Made by a program: the position numbers and the translations under genes. From Bacteroides congonensis (GTDB lineage: Bacteria > Bacteroidota > Bacteroidia > Bacteroidales > Bacteroidaceae): a DNA stretch of 64,000 bases. The notes under the pieces are model-generated. The model made no database searches and was not told the origin of the DNA. It worked only from the letters and a program-made list of their open reading frames with translations. The DNA lies in the NCBI RefSeq assembly GCF_900130125.1, contig NZ_FQXY01000008.1, forward strand, positions 512,301 to 576,300, in the 5' to 3' direction. Positions 17,349 through 26,831 of this stretch are shown piece by piece (position 1 is the first letter of the stretch; each line of letters opens with the position of its first letter).

Positions 17349-18470
17349 TTATTTGATGAACAATACAGTGTTGACATTGGCTGTGCCAGTCTCTATAGGA
17401 TTCTCTACGCGTATAGGCGTTCCGTCAGACTCGTAAACATATAGATTTTGTCCGCTCTGTCCGAAACAAACATCTCCGTTGAATGGGTTCACAGAAACAC
17501 TATAACCAAGCATCAGGTCAGGAATATCTGTAGTAAATGGTGTAACTGTTCCACTGAATGACACTTTTTGTAAAGTAGTCGGCATTTCATAGTTCGGGTC
17601 ATACCAATCTACGTATGTAGTATAAATAGCGTTATCACCTATTTTAAATGCGTCTGCCAAATTTGCTACATGAGAATAGCCTTCTCCTTCCAATTTGTAC
17701 AATGCAGATTTCTCTGTTGTATAGTTGCCCAAAGAATTGAAATAGAGAGTTCCGTTCGGAGCTTGTGCAATCAATTTCGGGTTAGTAGGAACAGTTATAG
17801 GCTCTAATATTTCAAGATCTGTTGTGAGTCTTGAGATTGTGGTTCCTTGTCCGGCATACGAGTCTCCCGTATTACCCGAATTACAAACATACACTGTGTT
17901 GTTGGCAACGCAAATTCCTTCGGAATAGGTTGCATTTAATGGAACAGCATTTTTCATTTCAAAATCAATGGTATCAATAACCATTACAGCTCCAGAATAA
18001 AGACTGACATATACTTCCCCACCATAAGCGGCAAGACGGCGCGGCATGGCTTTATGACCATTCTTCGGATCGTCATATTGTTTCATAGCGGTCGTACATG
18101 GTACTCCTGTGGCGGCATTGAGCACCCAGATTCCTCCATTGTCAGCTGTTAAGTCATGACCGCTGACGGCACAATATAATTTAGAACCATATTGAATGAG
18201 ATCATTGCCTGTATCTCCGACTTCTAATGTGTCAGTTCCTATCCAGTTATTGTCATACGTAATAAGTCTTCCCGGTAAAGAGGGTGGTTCCTGTTTCCAA
18301 GTGCCTTCGCATAATACGTATGCCTTAGACCAATTGGCATCGCCTACTGCACGTGTGTTTTGTGAAGAAGGTTCATTTACTTGTCCGGCATTGTCGAACA
18401 TTTCATCACTACAACTGCCCAGCACGAATGTCAATGCACAGGCTGCATAAAAAAGAAAATTCTTTTTCAT
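17349..18470 (-). CDS. Second beta-propeller surface lipoprotein of the btu operon
   Basis: 373 residues. Lipobox VLGSC near residue 20 followed by an acidic spacer. From about residue 45 it has propeller-type repeats: AYVLCEGTWKQ, LIQYGSKLYCAVSGH, GGIWVLNAATG, EVYVSLYSGAVMVIDT, ICVANNTVYVCNSGNT and YSVSVNPFNGDVCFG. It resembles DUF5074/YncE-type propellers and is distantly similar to BtuG. It lies between the LRR-like lipoprotein (22 bp) and btuG (137 bp with a hairpin). Probably a surface accessory factor in corrinoid uptake; direct binding is not shown by sequence. Confidence 0.85.
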   Translation of the reverse strand: MKKNFLFYAACALTFVLGSCSDEMFDNAGQVNEPSSQNTRAVGDANWSKAYVLCEGTWKQEPPSLPGRLITYDNNWIGTDTLEVGDTGNDLIQYGSKLYCAVSGHDLTADNGGIWVLNAATGVPCTTAMKQYDDPKNGHKAMPRRLAAYGGEVYVSLYSGAVMVIDTIDFEMKNAVPLNATYSEGICVANNTVYVCNSGNTGDSYAGQGTTISRLTTDLEILEPITVPTNPKLIAQAPNGTLYFNSLGNYTTEKSALYKLEGEGYSHVANLADAFKIGDNAIYTTYVDWYDPNYEMPTTLQKVSFSGTVTPFTTDIPDLMLGYSVSVNPFNGDVCFGQSGQNLYVYESDGTPIRVENPIETGTANVNTVLFIK

Positions 18471-18492
18471 TTTGTGAATTATTTAATGATTA

Positions 18493-20346
18493 TTATTTAG
18501 TGAAATCACCAGTCGGTGAATCTTTCATCTCTTGTAAACTAGGCTTGTAGCCGCCAAGACCACAGTTATATACTTGCCAACCAGTTGTTATTCCTTCCTT
18601 TATAAAGTCGTGGAATGAACTAAAGTCATATAGACTCTTAAAATTCCAAATGCGTACTTTACCTAAATGTTTAAGATAGGGGAAAATCTCTTTGATATCC
18701 AACTTCGCTATTGAAGAACTGGTCTTTGGCTGCATACTAAATTGCCCACCAATCGTTTCAAGATTTTTCATTTGGAGAAATGAAAAATCTTCTTGGCTGT
18801 TATGAACATAAAGTGTTAAGTTACCTCCTATTTCTTTGAGTTCAGGAGCTTCGAAAGGATCTGTCGGTACATCTGCATTTAGAGCAGAGATACTGATATT
18901 TCCTCCCACATATTCCAAATCCGGTAAATGAATATCATGTAATACACTGTTAGCTATTCCCGCTGAAGGGTATGATACTGTTAGATTTCCATTGATACGT
19001 TTTATATCTTTAATGATTAAATTTCTTTCTATATTGGTTCCTAAATTATAATCTTCCACAGTCGTAAATCCTTTCAGTGTGGGTGGATTCATATTCGTCG
19101 ACGTAAAAGAAATACTGCCGAAGGGCTCATCTCCCGTTATGATAAATTCTTTTGTTGAGTCACCGGCTCCTATCTGTACTTTCCCCACCTTTTTCCCTTG
19201 CAGGTTTAAATTGAAAACTCCGGTGCCACTGAGTGCTAATGTGCCTGCGATGCTCTCAATATTGTTGAGGGTGTTTTTGAGACTTTCATCACTAAAAACA
19301 CTACATCCGCTTAGAGTCAATCCTGTGGTTAGATTCTTCAATACCGGAACATTCAGGTTTTCCAACTTAACGGCATTCTCTATTTTGAGAAAGGCACACG
19401 TGGTTAACAGGGGTAAATTGATTGTCAGTAGTTCATTCGTACTCTTATCCCCCTTGATATAAAGGGAACTGTTCACTACTTCCAATGCAGGTAGCTCTAA
19501 TTGGTTCATGACACCTCCATTAATAGTGAAAGCACCATCTACCTTCTTAAGGGAATTCACATTCAACTGTTCCATGACCGATGCATTGATTGTGAACATT
19601 CCGCTTACGGTTTCCAAATAGGGAAAAGCTATCTTTTTGTAATATTTGCTCTCGTTAATTATGAAATTCTTGCGAACAGAAATCAATGAGGGTAAGGTGA
19701 TGTCTGTCAGCATCGTTTCGCTACCGGTGGCAAGTGAAGTGATAGTCAGGTTTCCTGCTTTTTTCAGATTGGCAAGACCGTTCAGGTTTTTTCCTTGGTA
19801 GTATCCGCCGATATTGATATCGTCCAGTACCTCTGTCAGTGCGGACAGACCGTCCAGATTCTTGACGGGGTCTTCTGCATTTTGGGTTGTCGCGATGGAG
19901 ATACTACCTTCTATTATGGTAATATTACTTTCGGCAAACGCATCCACTTCGGCTTGTGAATTTAAAACGAAACTGGCGGCTTCACTAACGTCAGTATGGC
20001 GAACCGTATATTTGTAAGTGCGTGAAGTCCCGTTATAGGAAGTCACCGTCAGTTGCTGTTCTTCGTTCCATGCGCTGATGCCTGCCGGGTCGGGGGCGAT
20101 ACTTGCCTGCTCGCTGATAGTGTAATGTGCGGTTGCACCGTTAAGCTCCGTTCCCTGAGGGGCGGACAGAATAATCTTATCGTCTACTATGGCGGCTTGC
20201 CATGTGTTTTCTCCAAGAGACAGCGAGAAAGAAAGAATATTGTTGTCTACACCGGCAAACGGGCTATCATCGTCGTCACCGCACGCTGTCAGGAACCCGA
20301 CGAAAAATATCGTCAGAAGCATTTTCCAAGTCTTGTTCTTTGTCAT
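18493..20346 (-). CDS. Lipoprotein with DUF5018-like domain and receptor-L/LRR-type beta-helix repeats
   Basis: 617 residues from the ATG at 20346; the frame opens two codons earlier at a TTG, but the ATG fits the signal peptide better. Lipobox FLTAC near residue 22. Residues ~30-110 match a DUF5018-like beta domain (ILSFSL, GTSRTYKYTV). Residues ~115-600 are about 15-20 irregular repeats of roughly 22-30 residues of the type LxxVxGxFTINxxVxxQLxLPxLExV, as in receptor-L-domain / BspA-like solenoids. Such solenoids are binding scaffolds. It is the second gene behind the 22.3-kb cobalamin riboswitch, so a ligand-binding role at the surface B12 complex is inferred. Confidence 0.85.
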   Translation of the reverse strand: MTKNKTWKMLLTIFFVGFLTACGDDDDSPFAGVDNNILSFSLSLGENTWQAAIVDDKIILSAPQGTELNGATAHYTISEQASIAPDPAGISAWNEEQQLTVTSYNGTSRTYKYTVRHTDVSEAASFVLNSQAEVDAFAESNITIIEGSISIATTQNAEDPVKNLDGLSALTEVLDDINIGGYYQGKNLNGLANLKKAGNLTITSLATGSETMLTDITLPSLISVRKNFIINESKYYKKIAFPYLETVSGMFTINASVMEQLNVNSLKKVDGAFTINGGVMNQLELPALEVVNSSLYIKGDKSTNELLTINLPLLTTCAFLKIENAVKLENLNVPVLKNLTTGLTLSGCSVFSDESLKNTLNNIESIAGTLALSGTGVFNLNLQGKKVGKVQIGAGDSTKEFIITGDEPFGSISFTSTNMNPPTLKGFTTVEDYNLGTNIERNLIIKDIKRINGNLTVSYPSAGIANSVLHDIHLPDLEYVGGNISISALNADVPTDPFEAPELKEIGGNLTLYVHNSQEDFSFLQMKNLETIGGQFSMQPKTSSSIAKLDIKEIFPYLKHLGKVRIWNFKSLYDFSSFHDFIKEGITTGWQVYNCGLGGYKPSLQEMKDSPTGDFTK

Positions 20347-20391
20347 AATCAAATTCTTTATTGTTATTAAAATTGTGTACTAAAAATAAGT

Positions 20392-22143
20392 TTAGAGTTG
20401 CCCGGGAGCCTTTTCCATTTGTATATCCCGGAAGCCGTAAACTTCGGTAGATACTTCACCGAGAACTCCCGCTTGCGACTGGACGCCTGTCTGTACTTTT
20501 ATGAAGTCTATATAACGTAGATTGACAGGAGTTCCGTCAGGATATATGGCATTCTTTATCTTGAAACCGTTTCCTATGGCATTGGCGTCATGATTATCTC
20601 CGTCGGAGAGGAAGTCTTCTCCATAGTTGTCGGCATATCCCCATTCGTAAGATTCGTTTCTCCAGATTCCATTATTGAGGAAGGTTCTTTCTTTAATCCG
20701 GGTGCCGCGCAGTTCATAAGAGTTTCCATTCAGCCAACCGGGGAAAGCCGGTCTCAGGTCTATAGTTCCTGTATTGCCACGGTTGTCTATCCACTGTACG
20801 GGCATATTGTAGGTCGGCGGGCGGTAGTAGGTGACGGAATAATTCTGCCAAGTGGTAGATTTGCCTGTTTCGCTGCCTTTCAGTTCGTACCACGTGTCGT
20901 CCGGCAGTCCGTTTCCGTTTTCATCCTGCATCACGTAGACTATCCCCGGCTCGGAACTTCCGTCGAAAGCATTGCCTATGATTGAGAAGTCGTATTGGCT
21001 GTTGTCGCTAGCGCTGGCATTATAAACGCTATGGTCGAACCCTACAACGATGTATCCACCCCATGCTCCCAATGAGACATAACTGACTATTTCGTTCATC
21101 CGGGTTTCGGCATAACGGCATGCTTCTGCTTCCGTCTTTCCGCTTATCTGCTGTACGAACTGTCCGGGTGCGGGCAGAAGATTATATACCGTTACTTTGC
21201 TGCTCGAACTTCCGGCTTGCGGAGCACGGTAACGGGCTGCTTCGTCCGATTGCAGGCATTCTATGGTTTGTGTAGCCTCTGCTGAAACATCGCCGTCTGT
21301 TCCCGTTACTTTCACTTTGTATTCTCCCGGTGCCGGTGGTGTAAAAGTAAAGGTTGGTTTTGTTTCGTCCAGATACGGTTTTCCGTTCACTTCCCATGCG
21401 TAAGTGGTATTCTCTGTGTTGTCCGTAATAATAGGAGCTACACAGGCAGTACGTCCTGTAGGTACGGTTTGGCGTTCGTTCTCAAAAGTAATGTTGAGTT
21501 TTCTTTCGGGGGATACCCGTATGGCAGTTGTTGCTTTTCCGAATCCGTCTTCATTCGTTACTGTAAGAGTTATACTAAACGAGCCTTCTTGTGTCGCCTC
21601 GAATGTGTACTCTTCTTTATCACCTATGACAGCGCCTTCTTCATTCGTCCACTTATAGGTGCTGCCTTCCGTGAAGTTTACGGCTGACTTGATAGTGACA
21701 CTTTCTCCTACATACGTAGAATAATACTGGATTAACGATACTGACGGAATCATCTTGTCCATAACGTCTATCCGGAGTTCTTCCTGGGCACTTCCGTTTT
21801 TCGCGTCTACTCTGAAAGTAAAATACTTTTCTCCGTCTGCCGGAGATGAATAAGTGAATGAGGCGTCTGTACTGACAATCTTGCCTTTCTCGTCCTTCCA
21901 TGTATATACAGGGTCGGTGGCATTATTCACAATAGGGGTGATCGTGATTTCTTTCAGTATTTTTACAGGATAAATCCCTGTACCATTGTCAAAGGTTATC
22001 ACCGGCGGATTCTTAGAATCTCCTCCCGGAGTGATAACTCCTTCGTCTTCTCCGAGGTCGCGGTCATTTCCGCAAGAAGCAAGAGCGGCGATGCAGCATA
22101 GCATTAGTAACTTAGCGGTTGTTCTCCAAAATTCATTCATCAT
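20392..22143 (-). CDS. First gene of btu operon: surface lipoprotein with PKD-like repeats and GGY-GFDH domain
   Basis: 583 residues. Signal peptide with lipobox AALASC near residue 24. Residues ~45-300 form three PKD/Ig-like units (PVYTWKDEKG, YKWTNEEGAV, YAWEVNGKPY), each closing with a GE(Y/F/S)xxx(V/L)TVT-type strand. Residues ~310-575 are the GGY-GFDH domain: LLPAPGQF, GGYIVVGFDHS, YDFSIIGNAF, SEPGIVYV, DENGNGLPDDTWYEL, YGYADN-like WGYADN, LRYIDFIKVQTG and STEVYG. It leads the operon ending in btuFCD and lies about 180 nt below the riboswitch. The PKD stack probably extends the C-terminal domain away from the membrane. Confidence 0.87.
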   Translation of the reverse strand: MMNEFWRTTAKLLMLCCIAALASCGNDRDLGEDEGVITPGGDSKNPPVITFDNGTGIYPVKILKEITITPIVNNATDPVYTWKDEKGKIVSTDASFTYSSPADGEKYFTFRVDAKNGSAQEELRIDVMDKMIPSVSLIQYYSTYVGESVTIKSAVNFTEGSTYKWTNEEGAVIGDKEEYTFEATQEGSFSITLTVTNEDGFGKATTAIRVSPERKLNITFENERQTVPTGRTACVAPIITDNTENTTYAWEVNGKPYLDETKPTFTFTPPAPGEYKVKVTGTDGDVSAEATQTIECLQSDEAARYRAPQAGSSSSKVTVYNLLPAPGQFVQQISGKTEAEACRYAETRMNEIVSYVSLGAWGGYIVVGFDHSVYNASASDNSQYDFSIIGNAFDGSSEPGIVYVMQDENGNGLPDDTWYELKGSETGKSTTWQNYSVTYYRPPTYNMPVQWIDNRGNTGTIDLRPAFPGWLNGNSYELRGTRIKERTFLNNGIWRNESYEWGYADNYGEDFLSDGDNHDANAIGNGFKIKNAIYPDGTPVNLRYIDFIKVQTGVQSQAGVLGEVSTEVYGFRDIQMEKAPGQL

Positions 22144-22322
22144 AAGTCTCTTTTTTAATTAGGTTATAATCAAGAGTAATAATGAATTTTACATGGAGCG
22201 GCAGATATCTCCGGCAAGTGTAGTTATAAAAGGAGTCTTCTCAACCGCACAAGATATGTGTTATTGAGAATAAAACTTCGAACTGCTTCCCGTATGCCGC
22301 AGGAGTAAAATTCAATCGAAAA

Positions 22323-22531
22323 AGGTAGGTCTTCTGACTTATTCCCTTTATTTGTAGTGCCTTCCCAGTGAAAAATCCCAGTGACAATTTACTACAAACT
22401 GTACTGCTTTTCAACAGCAGTACGGGAAAATACAGCAGCGGATACTGTTACCGATTCACACGGTATTCCCTTTTAATCTTCTATATCGTGACATCCACTA
22501 AGGAATGTAATACATAGAAGAACCAAATTCG
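22323..22531 (-). promoter_or_regulatory. Cobalamin riboswitch heading the btu operon
   Basis: On the minus strand: AAAAGGGAATACCGTGTGAA followed by TCGGTAACAG, TATCCGCTGCTGTA, a peripheral stem GTACTGCTGTTGAAAAGCAG, GTCACTGGGA, CTGGGAAGGC and the B12 box GTCAGAAGACCTACC. A minus-strand TATCTTTG box at 22545-22538 is the likely -7 element. It controls the surface lipoprotein, solenoid, propeller, BtuG, BtuB and BtuFCD genes unless the internal hairpin before btuG interrupts the transcript. Confidence 0.93.
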
Positions 22532-22545
22532 TGACGACAAAGATA

Positions 22546-23279
22546 GGCATCTTTTTTACATATAATGTCTTTTGTTTGCTGTTTTTTTTTATTTCAATTT
22601 AATATATGCCAAAGATATTTAGATAGTAACAATGTAAAAAATGTTCTGTTTTTAAGATATTCTTGCAGATAACTGAAAGAAAAAAAACTGTTTTAGGAAG
22701 AAAAGTGTATTTCTTTCTGTATAAATATGCGAAATATTTCCTAGAGAGTGTATATGGAAAGAATAAGCATACATTTTTGAATGCTATAAATGATTGCTTG
22801 GTCGGTGAGTATGACGAGTTTCCTTTTAAAGGAAACCAGGGTTTCTTTTAAAGGAACGGGGTGATGCCTTAAAAGGAAGGTTTCGTTGCATGAAAATGAG
22901 CTTGTTTTTACTGTCGGATAAGGCTCTTTTATGTTAGTTACTTCTGCTTTGTTACTATTTTAAATTTGATAAAATGTGTGCAAAATGGTTCGTTTGATAT
23001 GATGTATGTTTGTATTTTCTTTTTTTTTATTATATTTGATGGTTTTAGGTGTATATCTGTTTCTTTCTGATTCTTTGTAGCTCCTATTCTTTCCTATATT
23101 TGCATATTATTCTGTTGATGAGTGGAATTTCCGTAAGAAACAGATATCAGACTGTTCTTTTTTTAATATAGGGATGCTACCATTCTTTTTTCAGATTTAT
23201 CATAACATTTCGGGACTCTTTTATTAACTTTGTCCGGTTTTTGAAATAAATTGAATTTAGGACTTAACTACTATATGAT
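22546..23279. other. AT-rich intergenic region, about 730 bp
   Basis: No convincing gene. It holds the 22-bp-period palindromic repeat at 22817-22882 and, near the right end, a plus-strand -7-type box TAACTTTG at 23225-23232, which probably serves the beta-barrel gene at 23280. A 62-codon frame at 22663 begins with TTG, runs into the repeat and has no family resemblance. Confidence 0.6.
22817..22882. repeat. Three tandem 22-bp palindromic units
   Basis: Units at 22817-22838, 22839-22860 and 22861-22882. The first is almost a perfect palindrome (GTTTCCTTTTAAAGGAAAC), the second imperfect, the third decayed. The period is exactly 22 bp, the same as the array at 45439-45548 and the duplications at 59931 and 60691. 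Confidence 0.75.
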
Positions 23280-26039
23280 ATGAATGTTTGTAAGTTGGTG
23301 GGACCACTTTTACTGCTGCTTTCTGTGCATACACTTTCATATGCCCAGCAGGTGAGAACTGTTCGGGGAAAAGTGCAGGCAATGGAAGCAGGTGGTAATA
23401 AGAAGCAGCCCTTGCCTTCTGCCAGTATCGTTGTTTTGGAGAAGAACGACTCTTCGTTTGTGAAAGGTGCGACGAGCGACCGAAATGGTCGGTTTACTCT
23501 CAATTATCAGTCGCAGAAGAAAAAGCAATATTTGATGAAGGTTTCTTTTATGGGGATGCAGTCGGTGTATCGTGTGCTGGGTGATTCAGCATCGGTGAAT
23601 GTCGGCACGGTGGTGTTGAAGGATGAGGATATCCGGATTGATGAAGTGACAATCACGGGGAAACTGAAGGAGGTGGTGATGGAAGGGGATACGACTGTTA
23701 TCAACGCTGCTGCTTATAAGACTCCCGAAGGGGCTTATCTGGAAGATTTGGTGAAGCGTGTGCCGGGACTGGAGTATAATAAGAAAGATAATTCATTGAC
23801 TTACAATGGTCAGCCTATCAGCGAAATCAATGTAAACGGCGAGTCTTTTTTCTCGGGAGATAAAAAGACGGCGCTCGAAAACTTGCCGGCAAACTTGATT
23901 AGCAAGCTGAAGGTGTACGACAAGAAATCAAAAGAGGAAGAGTTTACGGGCATTAGTTCCGGGGAAAAAAAGTATGTGCTCGACCTGCAAACCAAAGAGG
24001 AACTGAACAAGACGTGGCTAACGAATGCGACGGTAGGCTATGGCAACAACAAGAAGAAGGATTTGGAAGGGCAGGTGAATTATTTCAGCAAGGACGGGCA
24101 GAATTTTTCTTTTATTGCACGTTCTACGAATCGTTATCAGAATAGTACATACAAGGATAATATCAATAATTCCGTCGGAATGAATATGACACACAAATTC
24201 GGGAAGAAGTTTACGCTGAACGGAAATGTGAATTATAATCTCAATCGGAACGGGAATATTAATTCCATGTATCAGGAACAGTATCTAAAGACCGGCAATC
24301 AGTATTCTGGGTCTGCCAATGAGGGATATTCTAAAGGTCGGTCGATAAATTCCAATTTTATGGGAAGCTGGGAAGTAGATAAGCGTACGCGCATACATTT
24401 CAACGGGAATTTCGGATTCTCTCCCAATAAGAATGTGAGTAATAGCGAGAGCGCTTCCTTCGACGCTCCGCCCGATGTGAACCATGAACGCCTGTTTGAA
24501 GACTTTGAATCTATCCCTGAAAATATAAAGGTGAACCGTAGTGAGAACCGCTCGCTTTCGGATGGAAAGTCAACTCGGTATGATTGGGGAATGGGCATTA
24601 TGCGACGTCTGAATGAGAAGGGAACAACTCTGGGTTTGAATATTATGAACTCGGATTCGTGGGGCAATAATGAAAGTTTTGCGCTGTCGCAGACTACATA
24701 TTTCAAACTGAAAGATAAGAATGGAAATGACTCGGTGCTTTATCGTAATCAATATCTGAAATCTCCTCAGCGGAATAATTCATGGCGGGTAGGGGTGAAC
24801 TTCACTCAGCCTATCGGTAAAAAGATGCATTTCAGGGCGGCATATAGTTGGAATACCCAGTATGAACGGGATAATCGCTCTACTTACGAGTTGTCTTTAT
24901 TGGAGCATCCGGGTGTTTTCGGTGAGTTACCTTCCGGTTATGAGGCCGGCTATGTGGATAGTTTGAGTAACCGGAGCCATAGCCGTAGCAATGGACACGA
25001 CCTGAATGTGGGATTCAATTATTCAGATGACAACTGGATGTTCAATGCGTCGGTGGCGGTTACTCCGCAAAGACGTACCATCGACCGGAAGGTGGGGACG
25101 CTTCATGGGGATACGGCCATGAATATCATTGACTATCAGCCTATGCTTTGGGTAGGGTGGCATAAGAAGGAGAAGATGCGTATCAACTTCAGTTATGACG
25201 GCAGGACACGGCAGCCTTCCCTGTCGGATTTGATGCCGCTGACAGATAATAGTAATCCGTTGTATATCACGCGTGGAAATCCGGATTTGAAGCAGATGTT
25301 TATTCACAATATCCGTTTGAACTTTCAGTATCCTTCGAAGGGTATTTCGGCCAATGCGGGATGGCAGACAGAGCAGAACAGTGTGACGCATGTGATGCTT
25401 TATGATGTCCAGACCGGCGGACGGGAGACGTATCCCGTGAATATAAACGGTAACTGGAATACGTATGGAAGTGCGAACTGGTGGAAGCGTTGGGGACATT
25501 TCTCTTTAAAGCTGAATTCAGCGGGAAGGTATAGTAATCGTGTCAGTATGGTGAACGAGGACAGGAATGTGCAGCCGGAGAAGAGTACGACACGTGATAC
25601 CGGATTGAACTGTGAGGTACAGGCGGGTTATCAGCCTACCTGGGGCGGACTTGAGCTTACCACTTCCTGGGACTATCAGTATTCGCTCAATTCTCTGAAT
25701 GATAATGATAACTATACGCGTTATTATAATTTCCGTTTTGACGGTTATGTGGATTTCCCTTTCGGTTTGCAGTTGCGCACGGATGCGGCATATCTGTTGC
25801 GTAGCGGTACGAATATCAAGAAAGGCGAAGATAATGAGATTGTGTGGAATGCGACTGCTACCTGGCGGTTTCTGAAGGAAAAGAAGGCAGAGTTGTCGGC
25901 TCATTGGTCGGATATTTTGGGTAAAAGGAAAAGTTATGGGCGTACAGCTACTTCTGACGGTTTTTATGAGTATCGTACGCAGGAAATTAAAGGATATTTC
26001 ATCGTAACTTTCAAATATAACTTTCGTCTGATGATGTGA
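23280..26039 (+). CDS. Outer-membrane beta-barrel protein with carboxypeptidase-regulatory-like domain
   Basis: 919 residues. Signal peptide ending SYAQ near residue 22. Residues ~25-120 are a carboxypeptidase-D-like beta sandwich (VRGKVQAM, SASIVVLEKND, TSDRNGRFTLNY). Residues ~125-240 resemble a degenerate TonB plug (IDEVTITGKLKEVV, TPEGAYLEDLVKRVPGLE). The remainder is a large barrel with many NSxxxNxSxxY strands, of the OMP_b-brl type found in Bacteroidetes. No SusD partner follows. The substrate is unknown. It is 52 bp upstream of the kinase-like gene, so the two may be cotranscribed. Confidence 0.85.
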   Translation: MNVCKLVGPLLLLLSVHTLSYAQQVRTVRGKVQAMEAGGNKKQPLPSASIVVLEKNDSSFVKGATSDRNGRFTLNYQSQKKKQYLMKVSFMGMQSVYRVLGDSASVNVGTVVLKDEDIRIDEVTITGKLKEVVMEGDTTVINAAAYKTPEGAYLEDLVKRVPGLEYNKKDNSLTYNGQPISEINVNGESFFSGDKKTALENLPANLISKLKVYDKKSKEEEFTGISSGEKKYVLDLQTKEELNKTWLTNATVGYGNNKKKDLEGQVNYFSKDGQNFSFIARSTNRYQNSTYKDNINNSVGMNMTHKFGKKFTLNGNVNYNLNRNGNINSMYQEQYLKTGNQYSGSANEGYSKGRSINSNFMGSWEVDKRTRIHFNGNFGFSPNKNVSNSESASFDAPPDVNHERLFEDFESIPENIKVNRSENRSLSDGKSTRYDWGMGIMRRLNEKGTTLGLNIMNSDSWGNNESFALSQTTYFKLKDKNGNDSVLYRNQYLKSPQRNNSWRVGVNFTQPIGKKMHFRAAYSWNTQYERDNRSTYELSLLEHPGVFGELPSGYEAGYVDSLSNRSHSRSNGHDLNVGFNYSDDNWMFNASVAVTPQRRTIDRKVGTLHGDTAMNIIDYQPMLWVGWHKKEKMRINFSYDGRTRQPSLSDLMPLTDNSNPLYITRGNPDLKQMFIHNIRLNFQYPSKGISANAGWQTEQNSVTHVMLYDVQTGGRETYPVNINGNWNTYGSANWWKRWGHFSLKLNSAGRYSNRVSMVNEDRNVQPEKSTTRDTGLNCEVQAGYQPTWGGLELTTSWDYQYSLNSLNDNDNYTRYYNFRFDGYVDFPFGLQLRTDAAYLLRSGTNIKKGEDNEIVWNATATWRFLKEKKAELSAHWSDILGKRKSYGRTATSDGFYEYRTQEIKGYFIVTFKYNFRLMM

Positions 26040-26091
26040 GTTTTCGAAAAAAGTCGTATGTTTGCTGCCAAACCATAAAACAAAATGTACT

Positions 26092-26727
26092 ATGAGCGGT
26101 AATTATGTAATTAACATCGGTCGACAATTGGGTAGCGGCGGCAGAGAAATCGGAGAGAAGTTGGCAGCTCGTTTAGGAATCGACTTCTACGATAAAGAAC
26201 TGATTAATCTGGCTTCCGAAGAAAGCGGCCTGTGTAAGGAATTCTTTGAAAAAGCGGACGAGAAAGCTTCACAAGGTATTATTGGTGGATTGTTCGGTAT
26301 GCGTTTCCCGTTTATCAGTGAAGGGGCGATGCCATGTACGAATTGTTTGAGTAATGATGCTTTGTTTAAGGTGCAGAGTGATGTGATTCGTCGTTTGGCG
26401 GCAGAGAAGTCCTGTGTGTTTGTGGGGCGTTGTGCGGATTATATCCTGCGCGAACATCCGCGTTGTGCCAATGTCTTTATCTCGGCTTCCAAAGAAGACC
26501 GTATCGGAAGGATATGCCAGATTCATCAAGTGAATGAAGAAGCTGCGGAAGAGATTCTCGAAAAAGCGGACAAGAGACGTTCGGAATATTATAATTATTA
26601 TAGTTATAAGACGTGGGGAGCAGCGGCTACTTATCATTTGTGTGTGGACTCTTCTTCATTGGGAGTGGAAGAAACCGTACGGTTTGTGGAAGAGTTTGTG
26701 GTGAAGAAATTGGAGCTGATACTATAA
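26092..26727 (+). CDS. Cytidylate-kinase-like family protein
   Basis: 211 residues from the ATG at 26092; an earlier in-frame start at 26062 adds a charged tail without family support. The N-terminus YVINIGRQLGSGGREIGEKL carries a P-loop variant like cytidylate kinase-like proteins (PF13189), followed by DFYDKELI and later KSCVFVGRCADYIL and DKRRSEYYNYYS. Cytoplasmic. These proteins are related to nucleoside monophosphate kinases but their true substrate is unsettled. A strong hairpin terminator follows at 26770-26808. Confidence 0.82.
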   Translation: MSGNYVINIGRQLGSGGREIGEKLAARLGIDFYDKELINLASEESGLCKEFFEKADEKASQGIIGGLFGMRFPFISEGAMPCTNCLSNDALFKVQSDVIRRLAAEKSCVFVGRCADYILREHPRCANVFISASKEDRIGRICQIHQVNEEAAEEILEKADKRRSEYYNYYSYKTWGAAATYHLCVDSSSLGVEETVRFVEEFVVKKLELIL

Positions 26728-26769
26728 GACGATAGACAGTACAAAACAATAGTGATATATAAAATGAAT

Positions 26770-26808
26770 AAAGCCGGCTTAATTCTGTAGAAGAATATAG
26801 CCGGCTTT
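26770..26808. terminator. Bidirectional terminator
   Basis: Stem AAAGCCGGCT (26770-26779) / AGCCGGCTTT (26799-26808) between the converging kinase-like gene and AAE transporter gene. Confidence 0.75.
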
Positions 26809-26831
26809 ACTGCTTATATGCTAAGCTCGAT

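Noticed and set aside
22663..22851. 62-codon frame in the gap between btu riboswitch and beta-barrel gene
   Set aside because: Begins with TTG, Lys/Tyr/Phe-rich composition of AT-rich DNA, runs into the 22-bp palindromic repeats, no family resemblance.
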